Of a stretch of 64,000 nucleotides of DNA, positions 34,784 through 45,930 are shown in pieces; position 1 is the stretch's first letter, and every line of letters begins with the position of its first letter. The notes beneath the pieces were generated by a model. The model was given only the letters and a program-made list of their open reading frames with translations, had not been told where the DNA came from and did no database searches. The stretch covers positions 1,015,769-1,079,768 of the forward strand of contig NW_021167088.1 in assembly GCF_003711515.1 (NCBI RefSeq), written 5' to 3'. The DNA comes from Sodiomyces alkalinus F11. Lineage: Eukaryota > Ascomycota > Sordariomycetes > Glomerellales > Plectosphaerellaceae. The position numbers and the translations under genes were made by a program.

Positions 34784-37615
34784 CTAGTCAAACATGTCGG
34801 GTCCCACCGCGGTAGGCCGGCTCGTGCTCCGCCTCCTCTCCAACCTCCGCCTGCGCCGGTTATCCGCCGCCGCCGACGGGGCGCGCTTGGCCTCCCCAGA
34901 CGCCGTGGGTGGTCTTGCTGCTCCGCCGGACGACGGGCTCATGCCGCTCCAGGTCCCATGGCTTCCGGGGCTGTCGAGGTTGAACGGCGGTGGTGGTTCG
35001 GGGCCGCCGACTGGCGTTTGCGGCGGTGGCTGGCCCGAGTAGTAGGCCGAGTCTTTTTGCTGGCCGCCGCCGGCTGCCGCGGAGGGGTCGGGTGGTGGTG
35101 GGAGTGGGCCCGAACCGGCCGTCAGGGGTGGAAGGACTGAATGGACCGAGGGGGGTGCTGAGGGCGCGGCGGGGACGTAAGGGGCGGCACCGGGGGGCGG
35201 TTCGGCCCTGGGCCTCTGGCTTCCATCGCGGCGGTATCGTCGCCCGGTCAGCGTGTCGATGCTGGACAGACTGCTCGTGGAGCCGTTTCGTCTCCTGCCG
35301 CGCTGCGTCCTCTCAGTGGCCGCTTCCTCGTCTGTTAGCCTCCGCAGTGTCATGTTCCGGTCCTTGTCGTCGTGGACCTTGACCTTGACGCTCATGGACC
35401 TGCCGGGTGAGTAGCCGCTTCGTTGCGCGTCGGCCTTGCGCCGGTCCTCTTCCTCTGCGGCAAGCAATGAGGCGCTGGCCGCGGCAGCCGCTGCGGCGCG
35501 TTCTGCGGTGCGTCGCCTGCGGGATGATTGGCGTCGCTGTGCGTATCCGCTGGGGGACAAGTAGGATTCGCCTTCCGAGTCTCGGTGTGGGGGTGCGCCG
35601 CGTGAGCCGGAAGGCACGGCGGGTATTTCGACTGGCCCGGCAGGATAGTATCCAGGGCCCGAAGCACCTGTCCTCCTCATGTATGAGCCGGGTGCTGGTG
35701 GTGGGCCAGGCGGTGGGCCAGGCGGTAGGGCTCCCGCCGCCAGGGGAGGCATGGGAGGCCCGCTACTGTATCCCGAAGCGGCCGGCCGAGGCTCGAACTG
35801 GGACGATGTCTCCGTCATGCCTGTGACTGTGGTTCCGAGGGTGGAGGGGCCGAGTGTCGAAGGTCCGAGAGTGGACGGTGGGGGTCGCGCTGAAGGCCTC
35901 CTCCGAGAGTGCCTGGGAACCCGTGATGGGGAAGAGTAGCCGTCACCGGTGAATCTCGATCCCATAACGCCGGTTCGTTGGTCCTCTTCATCTCGCATCC
36001 GCCGTTCACCAGCCCGATCGTTCTTGCGATCCGACCATTTCTTAGCCAACCAGCCGAGGCCCAGGCCGGCCAGAACACCTTGAGCCGCACCTCCCCGGCC
36101 ACTACGCTGGGTATCGTCCTGACGCCTCGACGGGCTCACGTAAGAGGAGTAGTCCGATTCTACCATGTCATATCCGGATTGGGATCTTGCATGCGACCGC
36201 AGTGGTGTCACTGGCCCGCGGGCGCGACGTTCATCCGCAGCACTGGGGGCGCCGGTCATGGGCGGCGCATTGCCGGGAGGCGGCAGGCCGGGGCCTCTCC
36301 CAGGATCATGACGAGTGGTCACCGTGTAGTCGCTGTACTCGCTCGGTTCTGGGCCGAATCTGCCAACCCTGTCCCGGCGGGGGGTCTCGGTCGAAACGGC
36401 AGAGTACTCGTCGTTGTAGCCCCTCTTGTCCCGCCGGCGGTTCATCATGGAATGCATGAGCTTCCCAGCACCGAGGGCAGCGCCGACGCCAAGAAGACCT
36501 TTCATGATGGGGCCCCGTTTATCGTTGTCTCCATCTCGGCGGGAGTCCACCTCGGTGTACTTGTCGTTGTCGACGTAGCTTTCCGACCCTCGTCTGGACG
36601 GAATGACCTCGGGACCACGACTATAGCCCGGTGACCGGGACCTAGACCGGGACCGTCCGGGACTCTCATCTCGTTCTTTCTTGTTGTTGCGATGGCGCAT
36701 GAATGCCCAGAGGGCTCCGCCGGCGGCCAAGGGTCCAAGCCATTTCGCCGCGCCGGAGCGTTCCTTCTCACGTTCGGTTACTTCGGTGCGGTGCTCGGAC
36801 GGGGCCCCATAGGCATCAGTGTGGGCCCCGCGCCCTCGGCGGTCGAGTCGTCTATCATCGCTTGCTCGGTAGTCGAGGATGAAGTACAGCAACAGGAGGA
36901 GGGCCATCCAGACGGCGAAGAGAATGAAAAGGTACCGTGGAGAGCCGTACAAGGTCAATCCGAGGGGCACCTGGACGATGCCGAGGAGGGCGATGAGACG
37001 ACCGCTCCATTGGTGGATGGTACGGCGGAGGGAGCGACCATACTTCCTAGGGACAAGACAACCCCCAAGAAGCTGGAGGAGGAACATGACATATAGGGCG
37101 AGCCCAATGGCGTGGTGAGGGTTGGTCCAGCTTCGACGCGGGCCGACGGCGAACCAGCCCAGAGCGAAGACGACGGTGAGGAGAAGCACGGTTGTGGTCT
37201 GCATCATGGAATGGACCTTGACAGCCCAGCCAGGCCTGCCTGTGTAGAATCGGGCGATCAAGACGGCAGTGGGGACGAAGAAGAGGAAGATCATGGCGGC
37301 GAGAATGCCATGGCCGAGGATGAGGGTGTGGTATTGTGCCACCGTAGAGAAACGATTTCCCATTCCTGTCGGGAGCAGGCGCTCATCTCGTCAGCCACGT
37401 CTATCCACCATTACAAATTGAACTGTCGGTCTTTTCGGGAAGGGGAAGAGAGACACTTTCATACCATTATATCGCATGGTCTCGAAGTTCAAGCCAGCGA
37501 GATTGGGCAGCAGGAATGTGTTTTTCTCAAAGTCCCAGGTGCCATCACCAACTGTCATGGTATCTGAGTCATAGTATGCGCCGCCTGGGGCGGAGAAGGC
37601 GTCTGCCGGCGCCAT
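34784..37615 (-). CDS. Cytochrome b561-type membrane protein with long disordered tail
   Basis: Two exons (37615-37465 and 37365-34784, intron 99 nt) join to 910 aa. After about 60 residues comes a membrane domain of five or so helices (about residues 62-220). It carries the His residues expected to ligate haem in b561-type domains: ILGHGILA, KVHSMMQ, PHHAIG and IHQWSGR. Such proteins move electrons across membranes, often with ascorbate or a DOMON partner, but no DOMON domain is visible. The remaining 690 residues are low complexity, rich in Arg, Ser, Gly and Pro. They include glycine-rich short helices (KGLLGVGAALGAGKLMH, GVLAGLGLGWLAKKW) and poly-Ala, and end in RPTAVGPDMFD. The cytosolic tail role is unknown. 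The start at 37615 is the first ATG in frame. Confidence 0.8.
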
Positions 37616-38909
37616 GACGGCGACGACAAATGAAGGTAGTCGACTTCAGTGCCGGCGTCTTTTTGTCGTCGAGGAGGAGGAGGAGGAGGAGGAGGAGAGG
37701 TTCGAAGAAACGAAGAGACCAAGGAATGCTGGAATGGCCGGATCTTCGTCTTGGGTTCAGATGGATCGGCTTTGGTTGACTAGTTGACAACAGATGGTAC
37801 GTGACGAGTCGATCAATGCCAGGTATCCGTATAATCGTATCGTAAGATGATGGTGGTGATGGTGATGGTGGATCGAAAGATGGATCGAGCTCTCTGCAGA
37901 ATCATGAATCGTTTATGAATCTCTGTCGAAGTTTATCATGATGGATGGTGCATGTGGATATCTTGATTATCCTTCCATTAGGGAAAAAAGAAGAAAACTC
38001 CGAGCTCTGAGTGTAGGTAGTAGCCAAGAGCCAGCTTGCAGGGTCTCGCAGACCGTCCCCAAAAGTCTAGCTCTCTGACTTGGGAGAGACAGACAGGTCA
38101 GAATCGTTGTTGGGTCCAAGGGTCCCGCCTGTTTCGTTGTGGTTGCGCGGGGTGACGGGACGGGCTGACGGGCTGACTGACATAAGCAGTCAGGAAGGTA
38201 TCTAGGTAAGGTACCTCGGAAACTCTTATCGTCCATTGCACCAGACTGAGGTGCTTTTATCGATAAGCCTTATCGCCGATGAGCACCTAAGGTACCTATG
38301 GTCCGTACACTCGAGGACGTTTCTTCCCAGACGATCGGATCTACACGTATGCCTCCTGACAGCACACAATAAACACCGTGGTGCAACTGAGACTATCTCA
38401 AGTCCATCGCCTCACTTCTCGTTGCAGGAAGAGAAAAAGAAAACCAATAGTCTTGACATACACAACTAACTATGAGACTGTACACCCCTAGACATCGAAT
38501 ACAACCATGGCTCGCCGAGACCCAGATCGGAGAGCCCCCCAGCCCGCGGGAAAAAAAGCGAGAGATATAACACATTAAAAATAGGGGCTAGGGGTTTGCA
38601 TACACCACCACCACACCACGCATGAACAACTCGTGCCGCTTCTCTGCTCGTTACAAAACAAAATCAGCATTGCGTTGTCCAACTCCACGCTTGCATACCT
38701 TGGCCTATCCCGACGTCCCGCGCCCAATAAGCCAGTCATTCCGTCAATAATTAGTAGCCTCGGGTTTGCCGGGCATGCGTGTCCTCCTTTTCTTTGACTT
38801 GCCAAGTCTAACTCTCTTCGCCTTGATGTCGTATCCTTCGAGTCCTCGACGTCCGTTTCGGCAAGGGTATATCGGCTCGCTTCTTATGCTCTTCTTCTCG
38901 TTCGTCTCC
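37616..38909. other. Intergenic
   Basis: This is the promoter of the b561-type gene and the 3' region of the glycosyltransferase gene. It holds the GGA run at 37671-37696, GGTGATGGT triplets at about 37850-37873, and CCTAAGGTACC words near 38200-38300. Frames on both strands were not convincing. Confidence 0.55.
37671..37696 (-). repeat. GGA triplet run in b561-gene leader
   Basis: Eight or more GGA units lie 56-81 bp upstream of the ATG, giving a CTC-rich tract on the sense strand of the probable 5' leader or core promoter. Confidence 0.85.
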
Positions 38910-41900
38910 CTACGTCGCCCTCCCATCGACGACGGTGCTAATATCCTCTCCCGCCCTGATGGCAGCCATCGCTTGTTGTGCAGCCTCGACGCTCTCGAAC
39001 ACGTCTAGAGTTCGCGTTTTGTTCTTATGTATCCGGAGTCGCCCGCGGAGGCCCTTTTGCCTCCCCGACACCGCGAGTGCTTCCCGCAGGTCATGCATCG
39101 TCCGCCATCCGTCCGCAACTTGTGACTCCACCTCCTTGCGCTGCGCCGGCCCCAGCTGCCCCGCTTCCCGCTGGCCTTGCGATATGCGCGCTCGCCGGAC
39201 CAGGCGGTCGGGCTGTTTCTGTTTTTCCGCTTGCTTCACCACCCCCTTGAGCGTGTATCCCACCGGGCCCATCAGAGCCGAGAGGAACTTGAGCACGAAT
39301 CCCGTGAGACCCATGCCGGTACCCTTGACAAACCCGACGAAGCCTTCTTTCTTGGCCTCGCGAATCGGTAGCCGAACAACACCGGTCGTGCCGTCATAGA
39401 TGCCAAAGACGAACTCGAATCCCGCCGCCTTCAGACCTGACCGCATTCCCGTCACCCGCGGAGGACGCCGGACCGTGTCATCGCCGTACAGTCTAGGCGC
39501 GTTGTGGAACCCTTGTGCGAGAGCCAGAGAGAGGTCGACAGGGGCCTTGGCAAAAGCCTCGGCCGACTTCCCGATACCTCTACCGACGTCTTCGGCGTAG
39601 TCTTCGACGGGATTGGCATCGACGGTAGAGCTCGTCTCGATGGATGACATTGTGCCGGTACCGGCTGCTCTGCGGGCAAGTGGACGTTTGGGCTGCCCAT
39701 TCGATTCGGCCGTTCCGTTTGACTGCTGCTGCTGCTGCTGTTCTGTGCTGGCCGCAGTTTCGCCTTGTCCACCCGCTTTCTGAGACTTCTCCCGGAGTGC
39801 GTCTTTTGCGTCAACATCCCGGCTCAAATCCCCGTTGGTCGCCTGGCCAGTCGAAGCCGGAGCGCCGTTGTTTTGATTCTTTTGTCGCCGTCGAAGCTCC
39901 TTTGCTCGTCTCCTCCTCTCCCTCCTCTCTTTCCTTTCCTTCCTCTTTTGAGTCGTCTTGGCCATTTTGTACGGCACGCTACCCACCCCCCCAAACACGT
40001 TCCCGACCGTATTGACGAGAGAACTTGCCACCCCAGTAACCGGTTCGCCTGGGCCTTCGAAATCATTCCACTCCATGTGTCGCAGCAGCCGTAGTTTCCT
40101 CCAAGAAAGGAGGCCCTTTTCAACGAGCAGGTCGGCGGCCATGGGGCTGAGCTTGACAGTGCCATCCTTGAGCCGCCACGCCGCAATGCGATCGCTCAGG
40201 AGGGAGCAGCGCATCGACCGAGCTCCGCTCAGGTTCATATGTTTGTGGAATGATCGCACCGCGTTCAGAGCCCCGTCGCCTTCCAGTTCAATATTGCGCG
40301 CAATGGCAGCCGCCTTCTTCTGCGCTTCGTCCGTGAGGCAGTATTTGATTCCTTCGGCCAGCTTCTCCGCGGTAAGATGCTTGTGAGGCACCGGCTCGGG
40401 TCCGGTGCCCGATCTTCCAAGCATGCTGCCCCAAAAGTACTGATCGCCAAAGAAGGGGACGACCATGGTCGGCTTGCCACATTTTATGGCCATGGCCGTA
40501 GTCCCAGCTCCTCCGTGGATCACGCAGGCCCGAACCTTCGGGAACAACCAGTCATGCGGCGTGTCGTCCAGCATGTAGACGTTTTCCTGTCCTTCTTCCC
40601 CACCAAGTCCACCCCACCCTTTGGAAAGCAAAGCGCGCACTCCAGCTATCTTGACGGCGTCGAAGATCATCTGCGTGAAGCGGTCGGGGTCATCGACGAC
40701 GATCGACCCAAAGCCGATATACACCGGTGCCTCACCGGCGGCTAGGAACTCCTCCAGTTCGTTGGAGGGCGTGTACGAAGACGCCATATCTAGGAAGACG
40801 AAGCCCGAGATGTCGATTTGGTCACCCCAGTCCTGAGGCTTTGGTACCAGCCCGGGGCTCCAGAGATACGTGATGGGGATGTGCAGTCTGTATGCCTGTC
40901 CAGGGGCCCAGAGCGTAGAGACCGGGTCGAGTTTGAGCTTTTGGACTCGGAACTCGTTGATCAGATCCCCCAAGCCTTGCCAAATCATCATCTCAACCAA
41001 CGGGTAGGAGATGAAGTTGGTATATCCCTGATCGACGTTCGACTTCTTAATGGCAGCCAACGGGTGTGGAAAGGCCTGTGTCGGGGTGTAGGGGAAGGTG
41101 AACATCAGATGCATGGGGATGCCCAGGGCCTCGGCACAGTGCATATGAGCGAAGCTTGGAGGATTCGCAATGATGGCATCGGCGACGAAGGGCTCCTTTT
41201 CTCCCATCAGCTTGAGGTTCTGTATATCGTTCGGGTCATCAGTAGCTTCGATGCAGGCTCTCCAGAAACCATCGAACATCTCGGCCATAGCGGCCCGACG
41301 CCGGCCAACGTCGCCAGCCCTGACAGCGTCAAGGGTAGGAATCATGCCGGGGTTCTTGACCATGAAAGCCATGAGCTCGGAAGGATCGCCACCGACCGAA
41401 AAGAACTCAAGTCCCGCCTCCACCTCGATGAACTCGCGAAACGCCGGATGCGTTGCAATGCGAACCCTGTGACCGTATCGCTCTTTGAGAACTTTACCGA
41501 TCCTAATGAAGGGTTGCGCGTCCCCGCGAGATCCGATGACCATCATACAAATATTCAGCCTAGGCTTTTGTATGTCGAGTGAAGCGAACGTCGATCTGGA
41601 AGACGTACGGGTCGCAATGGCTTCCTCCTCATCCTTCTCCTTGCTCTCCTGCTGATCAGCTTTCTTTCTGACGAACTGGCCTAACGCCTTTGCAAGGTAT
41701 CCCTTGTTCTGGGTCTCCTTCAGGGTAATCGCCAAGCGACCATCCTTCTTGACCTTTCCCTTAGTCCTATAGTTCTCATTGCCGACCATGAAGCGACTGA
41801 ATTTGTCCGTACGGTCTTTATCCGGCTCCTTCCCCTGCCGTCTGGCTGCCTCCCCGGTACGGGAGCGATGTGCTTCGGAGTCGGTACGTTGTTCATAATC

Positions 41901-42416
41901 GCTCTCTTCGTCCTCGGAAGAGCTCGACGAAGAAGAGCTTGAGTGGCCGTTGAACCCCTGCGGAATATCGCCTGACACGCCTTGAGCGGAATGCAAACCA
42001 GTATCAGCTCTCCTTTGGACGCTGGGAAAGCTAGGTTGTCGTGCTCGCACCCCGCCAATGCGACCAGATAGTTCCGTCTTCGACCTTTTGTCTATGCTCG
42101 GACGTTGCGAGCTTTCCGTCGAGCGTGCATCCAGCGGTAAATATAAGGGGGCAGTCGGTGGGTGTGCCGGGGACTTCTGGGATCCAGTGTGTTGGGGAGG
42201 CTGGTCACCAGACGTTGAACCAGGTTCCAGTCGAGAGGATGTAGTATGAGAGGAGATTTGGGCTTCTTGAGACATGCTTCTGGGAATCCTGCTTTTTCGG
42301 GAGAGGGGATCTTCGGCGACAGTAGAGGATGGTTGACCAAATCGGACGGGTCTCTCGTTGCTCGTGGGGTTATCGTCTTCAGATGCGGCCTCCGGGGATA
42401 TGCCAAAACCGGGCAT
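38910..42416 (-). CDS. Sterol-glucosyltransferase-like GT1 enzyme with VPS13/ATG2-like C-terminal region
   Basis: One uninterrupted frame gives 1168 aa. Residues about 1-270 are disordered. A GT28-type N-terminal sugar-transferase fold opens with LNICMMVIGSRGDAQPFIRIGK (about 280). The UDP-sugar site is intact: VIHGGAGTTAMAIKCGKPT followed by PFFGDQYFWG (about 625-655). This is the family of sterol 3-beta-glucosyltransferases (Atg26/Ugt51), but the PH and GRAM domains of Atg26 are absent. A basic, Lys/Arg-rich coiled segment and a poly-Gln run follow. The last 230 residues hold Gly-rich amphipathic repeats (SGLKAAGFEFVFGIYDG, EGFVGFVKGTGMGLTGFVLK) that resemble the VPS13/ATG2 C-terminal region. 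The likely reaction is glucosyl transfer from UDP-glucose to a lipid or sterol at a membrane; the acceptor is not provable here. Confidence 0.85.
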   Translation of the reverse strand: MPGFGISPEAASEDDNPTSNERPVRFGQPSSTVAEDPLSRKSRIPRSMSQEAQISSHTTSSRLEPGSTSGDQPPQHTGSQKSPAHPPTAPLYLPLDARSTESSQRPSIDKRSKTELSGRIGGVRARQPSFPSVQRRADTGLHSAQGVSGDIPQGFNGHSSSSSSSSSEDEESDYEQRTDSEAHRSRTGEAARRQGKEPDKDRTDKFSRFMVGNENYRTKGKVKKDGRLAITLKETQNKGYLAKALGQFVRKKADQQESKEKDEEEAIATRTSSRSTFASLDIQKPRLNICMMVIGSRGDAQPFIRIGKVLKERYGHRVRIATHPAFREFIEVEAGLEFFSVGGDPSELMAFMVKNPGMIPTLDAVRAGDVGRRRAAMAEMFDGFWRACIEATDDPNDIQNLKLMGEKEPFVADAIIANPPSFAHMHCAEALGIPMHLMFTFPYTPTQAFPHPLAAIKKSNVDQGYTNFISYPLVEMMIWQGLGDLINEFRVQKLKLDPVSTLWAPGQAYRLHIPITYLWSPGLVPKPQDWGDQIDISGFVFLDMASSYTPSNELEEFLAAGEAPVYIGFGSIVVDDPDRFTQMIFDAVKIAGVRALLSKGWGGLGGEEGQENVYMLDDTPHDWLFPKVRACVIHGGAGTTAMAIKCGKPTMVVPFFGDQYFWGSMLGRSGTGPEPVPHKHLTAEKLAEGIKYCLTDEAQKKAAAIARNIELEGDGALNAVRSFHKHMNLSGARSMRCSLLSDRIAAWRLKDGTVKLSPMAADLLVEKGLLSWRKLRLLRHMEWNDFEGPGEPVTGVASSLVNTVGNVFGGVGSVPYKMAKTTQKRKERKERRERRRRAKELRRRQKNQNNGAPASTGQATNGDLSRDVDAKDALREKSQKAGGQGETAASTEQQQQQQSNGTAESNGQPKRPLARRAAGTGTMSSIETSSTVDANPVEDYAEDVGRGIGKSAEAFAKAPVDLSLALAQGFHNAPRLYGDDTVRRPPRVTGMRSGLKAAGFEFVFGIYDGTTGVVRLPIREAKKEGFVGFVKGTGMGLTGFVLKFLSALMGPVGYTLKGVVKQAEKQKQPDRLVRRARISQGQREAGQLGPAQRKEVESQVADGWRTMHDLREALAVSGRQKGLRGRLRIHKNKTRTLDVFESVEAAQQAMAAIRAGEDISTVVDGRAT
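39723..39740 (-). repeat. CTG/CAG run coding poly-Gln
   Basis: Six CTG units encode consecutive Gln residues in the glycosyltransferase-like protein. Confidence 0.9.
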
Positions 42417-44006
42417 ATTCCTGCTGGGTTTGGTTCTCTGGCTTCTCTGGGTTCTCTGAATTTTAGTAACTCAGTGCTTCCCTGCGGCAATCCCTATGCG
42501 AGTACTGACACTGAAATGTTCGTGGTCGCTCTGAGATGGGTAATGACGATTGAATAAGCATCCAAAATGGTTGACACTCTTGTCAACCCAGTCAATGCAA
42601 GGAAGTCGTAGATCGAAGCGCGTGTTCGGATTTTCACGCTATCATTGCGCATTAGTGGGTCGAGACGAGAGGAGAATACCTAGAAAGCAAATTATGGAGG
42701 AAGGCTGAAACACGGGAGAGTTAGTAAACAGATCGATGCTATACACGTACAATAGAACACTCGCTTGCCAGGTACGACACTAGGTGTCGTCATCTCCCGA
42801 TATGACGTATGTCAATACTGGAAGGAACTGCCCAAGTCAGAATATCGCTTCCGGGGCGTTAAGTACCTTACCTTAATAGGTAGGTACGTTACCTTAGGTA
42901 CCTAGCACAAAGTACCTTAGTTTGTAGCTACCTTATGGTAGGGAAATATAATACCTTATTCTTGAGCCGTCTTTCTCTGTCGGCTGAATACCTTAGGTAA
43001 GGTAGGGATAATAGCAGCAATAAGACTACCTTAATAAGGTAGCCGCCTAGGTACCCGGATAGTATAGGTGATGCTGTTGATCTGATGACGTCGGTCTAAT
43101 TTAAACCTTACATTTAAAAAAAAGGAAAGGAAGAAAATGAAGCCGCCCTAAAAGCTCCTAAAGGAGGTTCTGCTCCGACTAACGTCTCCGTGCCTGTCAC
43201 TGTCATGGCAGTGAGGGTGTACTTCGTAAATTGGGGACCTTGACGTAGATGACATCATTACCTTCGGGATGGACGCTAGTGCTAAAGTGAGTTGTATCTG
43301 TGTATACGTGTAGTGTACATAATTACCTTGCACCGTCACTGGGCTGATGTGGGTATGTGGACTCCACTCAGGTACGTGTACAATCCCAGGAGCTGTTAAG
43401 CTTTCTTGTTGACCCACCATACCTTAGGACGTGCCTTGTATCTGCAGAGTATCTGGTCGGTCAGGATGAACCACGCTGCCCTGTTGATCTCTATTCGACA
43501 TCTTCTATACTTTACCTCGGTGTATAAGCTAGTCTTTCATATGTAAAGAGAAGGCTCACACATGTTATGTCGTCCATTCATGTAATTTGGTACTATATTA
43601 GTCATTCCGGGTGATTCCCTGGTGTAGATGCCTCTTATGTTCTAGTACTCACTTAAGTTTCCAATGATTCCGACTCATTTTGTCTGTACATGATGCCTTC
43701 AACGTGGAAAACACAACGTCCTGCTGGATCCTGTTCACTTTTAGTCTTCCTTGTGGGCTCTTAGTGCGCCATCGTCCGTTTCCCGTTTTCCGCCATGGCC
43801 CCACAATCCGTTCCGGATCCAAACCAGGCCCCTCACCACGTCTTCCGTGCTGTCAGATTATCTAAAACGATGTAAACTCATAGTAATCGTTCATATCAAT
43901 CCATTCGCGTTTTTGACTCGATATTCGTGCACAAATCAATAGGGGAATGAACCCATCGAACTCTTTATTTTACACTAGAGAGACTGGCCAAGTGCCCTGG
44001 CGGGTT
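42417..44006. other. Intergenic, rich in TACCTTA words
   Basis: No gene is supported in these 1.6 kb. The sequence at 42860-43060 is the densest cluster of the ACCTTAGGTA word family in the window. The rest looks like a promoter for the glycosyltransferase gene plus the 3' region of the next gene. Confidence 0.55.
42860..43060. repeat. Cluster of TACCTTA / ACCTTAGGTA words
   Basis: About ten TACCTTA or TAAGGTA words on both strands lie within 200 bp, including ACCTTAGGTACCTAG at about 42891 and TACCTTAGGTAAGGTA at about 42989. An imperfect inverted repeat, CTACCTTA-A-TAAGGTAG, lies near 43026. Confidence 0.8.
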
Positions 44007-45930
44007 TCAAAACTTCAGCGCGCCGAGTTGGTGAGCCAATATATCCAATTGCATCAATGCCTCGGTGCCCATGCCCATATCATCCAACTCCTTGTCCTCG
44101 AGGGCCTTTCGAAGCCTCCGTCCGGCCTTAAGTAGCGGCTCAGCGTACCGGTCCCGTGCCAGCGGCCCCAGTCCCTCGGGGATGTTCCCCTTGAAATCCT
44201 CGCCGTTAAAGAGCAAATAGGCAAAACTGGCTACCTGAAGATGGTAGGGGTGGTTTTGTGCCCAAAACTCCCACACCTCTGAAACAGCTTCCTCGTTCAG
44301 TTGCGTCAGGTCTGGGAAAAGTAGATGCTGCAAGACGTTGATGACCTCTTTGCTCGAGAAGGGGTTGCTCGCCTTGGTCTCTCGAGCAACGAGCATCTCC
44401 TCCCGGAGCCACGACACGGCTGAGGCTTGGAGAGCCGAGAAGACGCAGTTCTCCAAGAGATCTTCGAGAATCTTGAGTCTGTCCTGCGGGTCTGGGTCGG
44501 AGTGTAGCACGATGCCCGCGAGGGTGGTTGCAACGTTGCGGACGGAGAGAGACGGGTGAAATACAGAGATAAGCGTCAGCTGATGGTGGTACGGCATGAA
44601 GTCTGCCGTCTCCGCTTTGCCCCCCGCAACACGTTTCGCATTGTCCAGCCACAGGCCAATGACTAGCAACGCCTCGGCCGTGCCAGGATTCTTGCGAATC
44701 TGCCCTTCTGAGTCCTCTTCGCCGATGAAGCGCCTTAGCACATTGAAAAGATCGGGAATCATAGACATTTGGATCTGGTCGTGATCGGCATCAAAGACTT
44801 CGCGTGCAAAGATCCAATAACCGATCAGACACCAAATCCCGCCCGTTGACAATGCAATGCCGTCCGGCCCGGCCGAATAGTCTAGCTCCCCCGCCAGGGG
44901 TTCGGTGACCACAGGACCTTCAAAGATGTCTTGGGGCGCGAGAGAGTCGACAGTGGAGAGACCAAGATCGCCTGCAGTGGCCTGTAAATGGTCCCCTTCG
45001 GTGAGCATATGGATTGCACCCTGAAAGGAAGTAGGTCTGGGAAGAACAACTTACCACAAGCTGGCCTACCAGAGCATCTCGAGCCTGCAGGGTATCGTCA
45101 TCCTTGAAGGCCCGCAGCACACTTTTTCTAAAGACAACTTTCTCGGGATTATAAAACTCGAGCAACCGAGAACCCCACTCCAGGCTGGAAGCGTTTACAT
45201 ACGCCTCGACAACGCAGGTAATGAAGGACTGCAGCAGCCTCTTGACGAGAGCCGGTTCTGACGAAGCTGGCTCCTCGGTCTGCATTGCCTCGGGGTCGGG
45301 GGCGTTCTCGGTCGCATCGGGGTGTGTAAAAGGGGTGTCCATGGTTTTTGTGCTGGACTGGCGGTTGGGCAGTGGAGGACGCTTCTCTCCCCAGAGGGAG
45401 CGGACGAGGCCGATGACAGCGGCAGTCATCTCCGAGTTGTGTGGTCGATAGGCACGCAAGACGGCCTGTAGGGTCGAATGGACGAAGCGAGAAGGCTGTC
45501 GAACCTTGAGTCGGCTGTGCAGAATACTCAGCATACCCAACAGGGTGACGAAGGTGCGGGTTACAATTTGATTCTTCTCCTCGTCGGCCTCGTCGGCCTC
45601 GTCCTGGTCAGATTTTTCGACCGCCTGCTCGAGGGCTTCGAGCACCTTAATAATGACCTCTCGAGGGTTACCAAGCTGAGCGATTGCCCTCAAGCACTGC
45701 TCGCTGCCCTGAACCGGGACGAGCATACCGACCAGATCCCAGCCGATTTCCTGGGTGAGCTGGGCATCTTGAAGGATCTCGTGCAAGGTGGGGAGTACCT
45801 TAGGTGACAAGACTTCGCCGATAATGGTTAGGTACGTGAATGGATCAGTAGCTGGGGGTTTGGATTCCCGCAGCGCCTGGTCTGGGTTGGTTGTGGTCAT
45901 TTTTGACCCGGATGCGCCCGACACATCCAT
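44007..45930 (-). CDS. YAP1-binding / glomulin-like protein (Ybp1/Ybp2 family)
   Basis: Two exons are called: 45930-45055 and 44981-44007, with a 73-nt intron. They give 616 aa, or 606 aa if the second Met (45900) is used. The helical repeat-like sequence with PFTYLTIIGEVLSPKVLP, LTQEIGWDLVGMLVPV and LGNPREVIIKVLEALE is, as far as I recall, the fungal Ybp2/ALF4/glomulin family. Yeast Ybp1 binds the oxidative-stress factor Yap1, and Ybp2 is linked to kinetochores. Glomulin in animals binds the cullin partner RBX1. An alternative acceptor (CTTTCAG) would make the intron only 34 nt and add 13 residues; both forms keep the frame. The gene is divergent from the F-box-like gene. Confidence 0.75.

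Noticed and set aside
42865..43060. CRISPR-like or tandem array
   Set aside because: The words are short, irregularly spaced and on both strands, without constant repeats and spacers, in a fungal nuclear genome.
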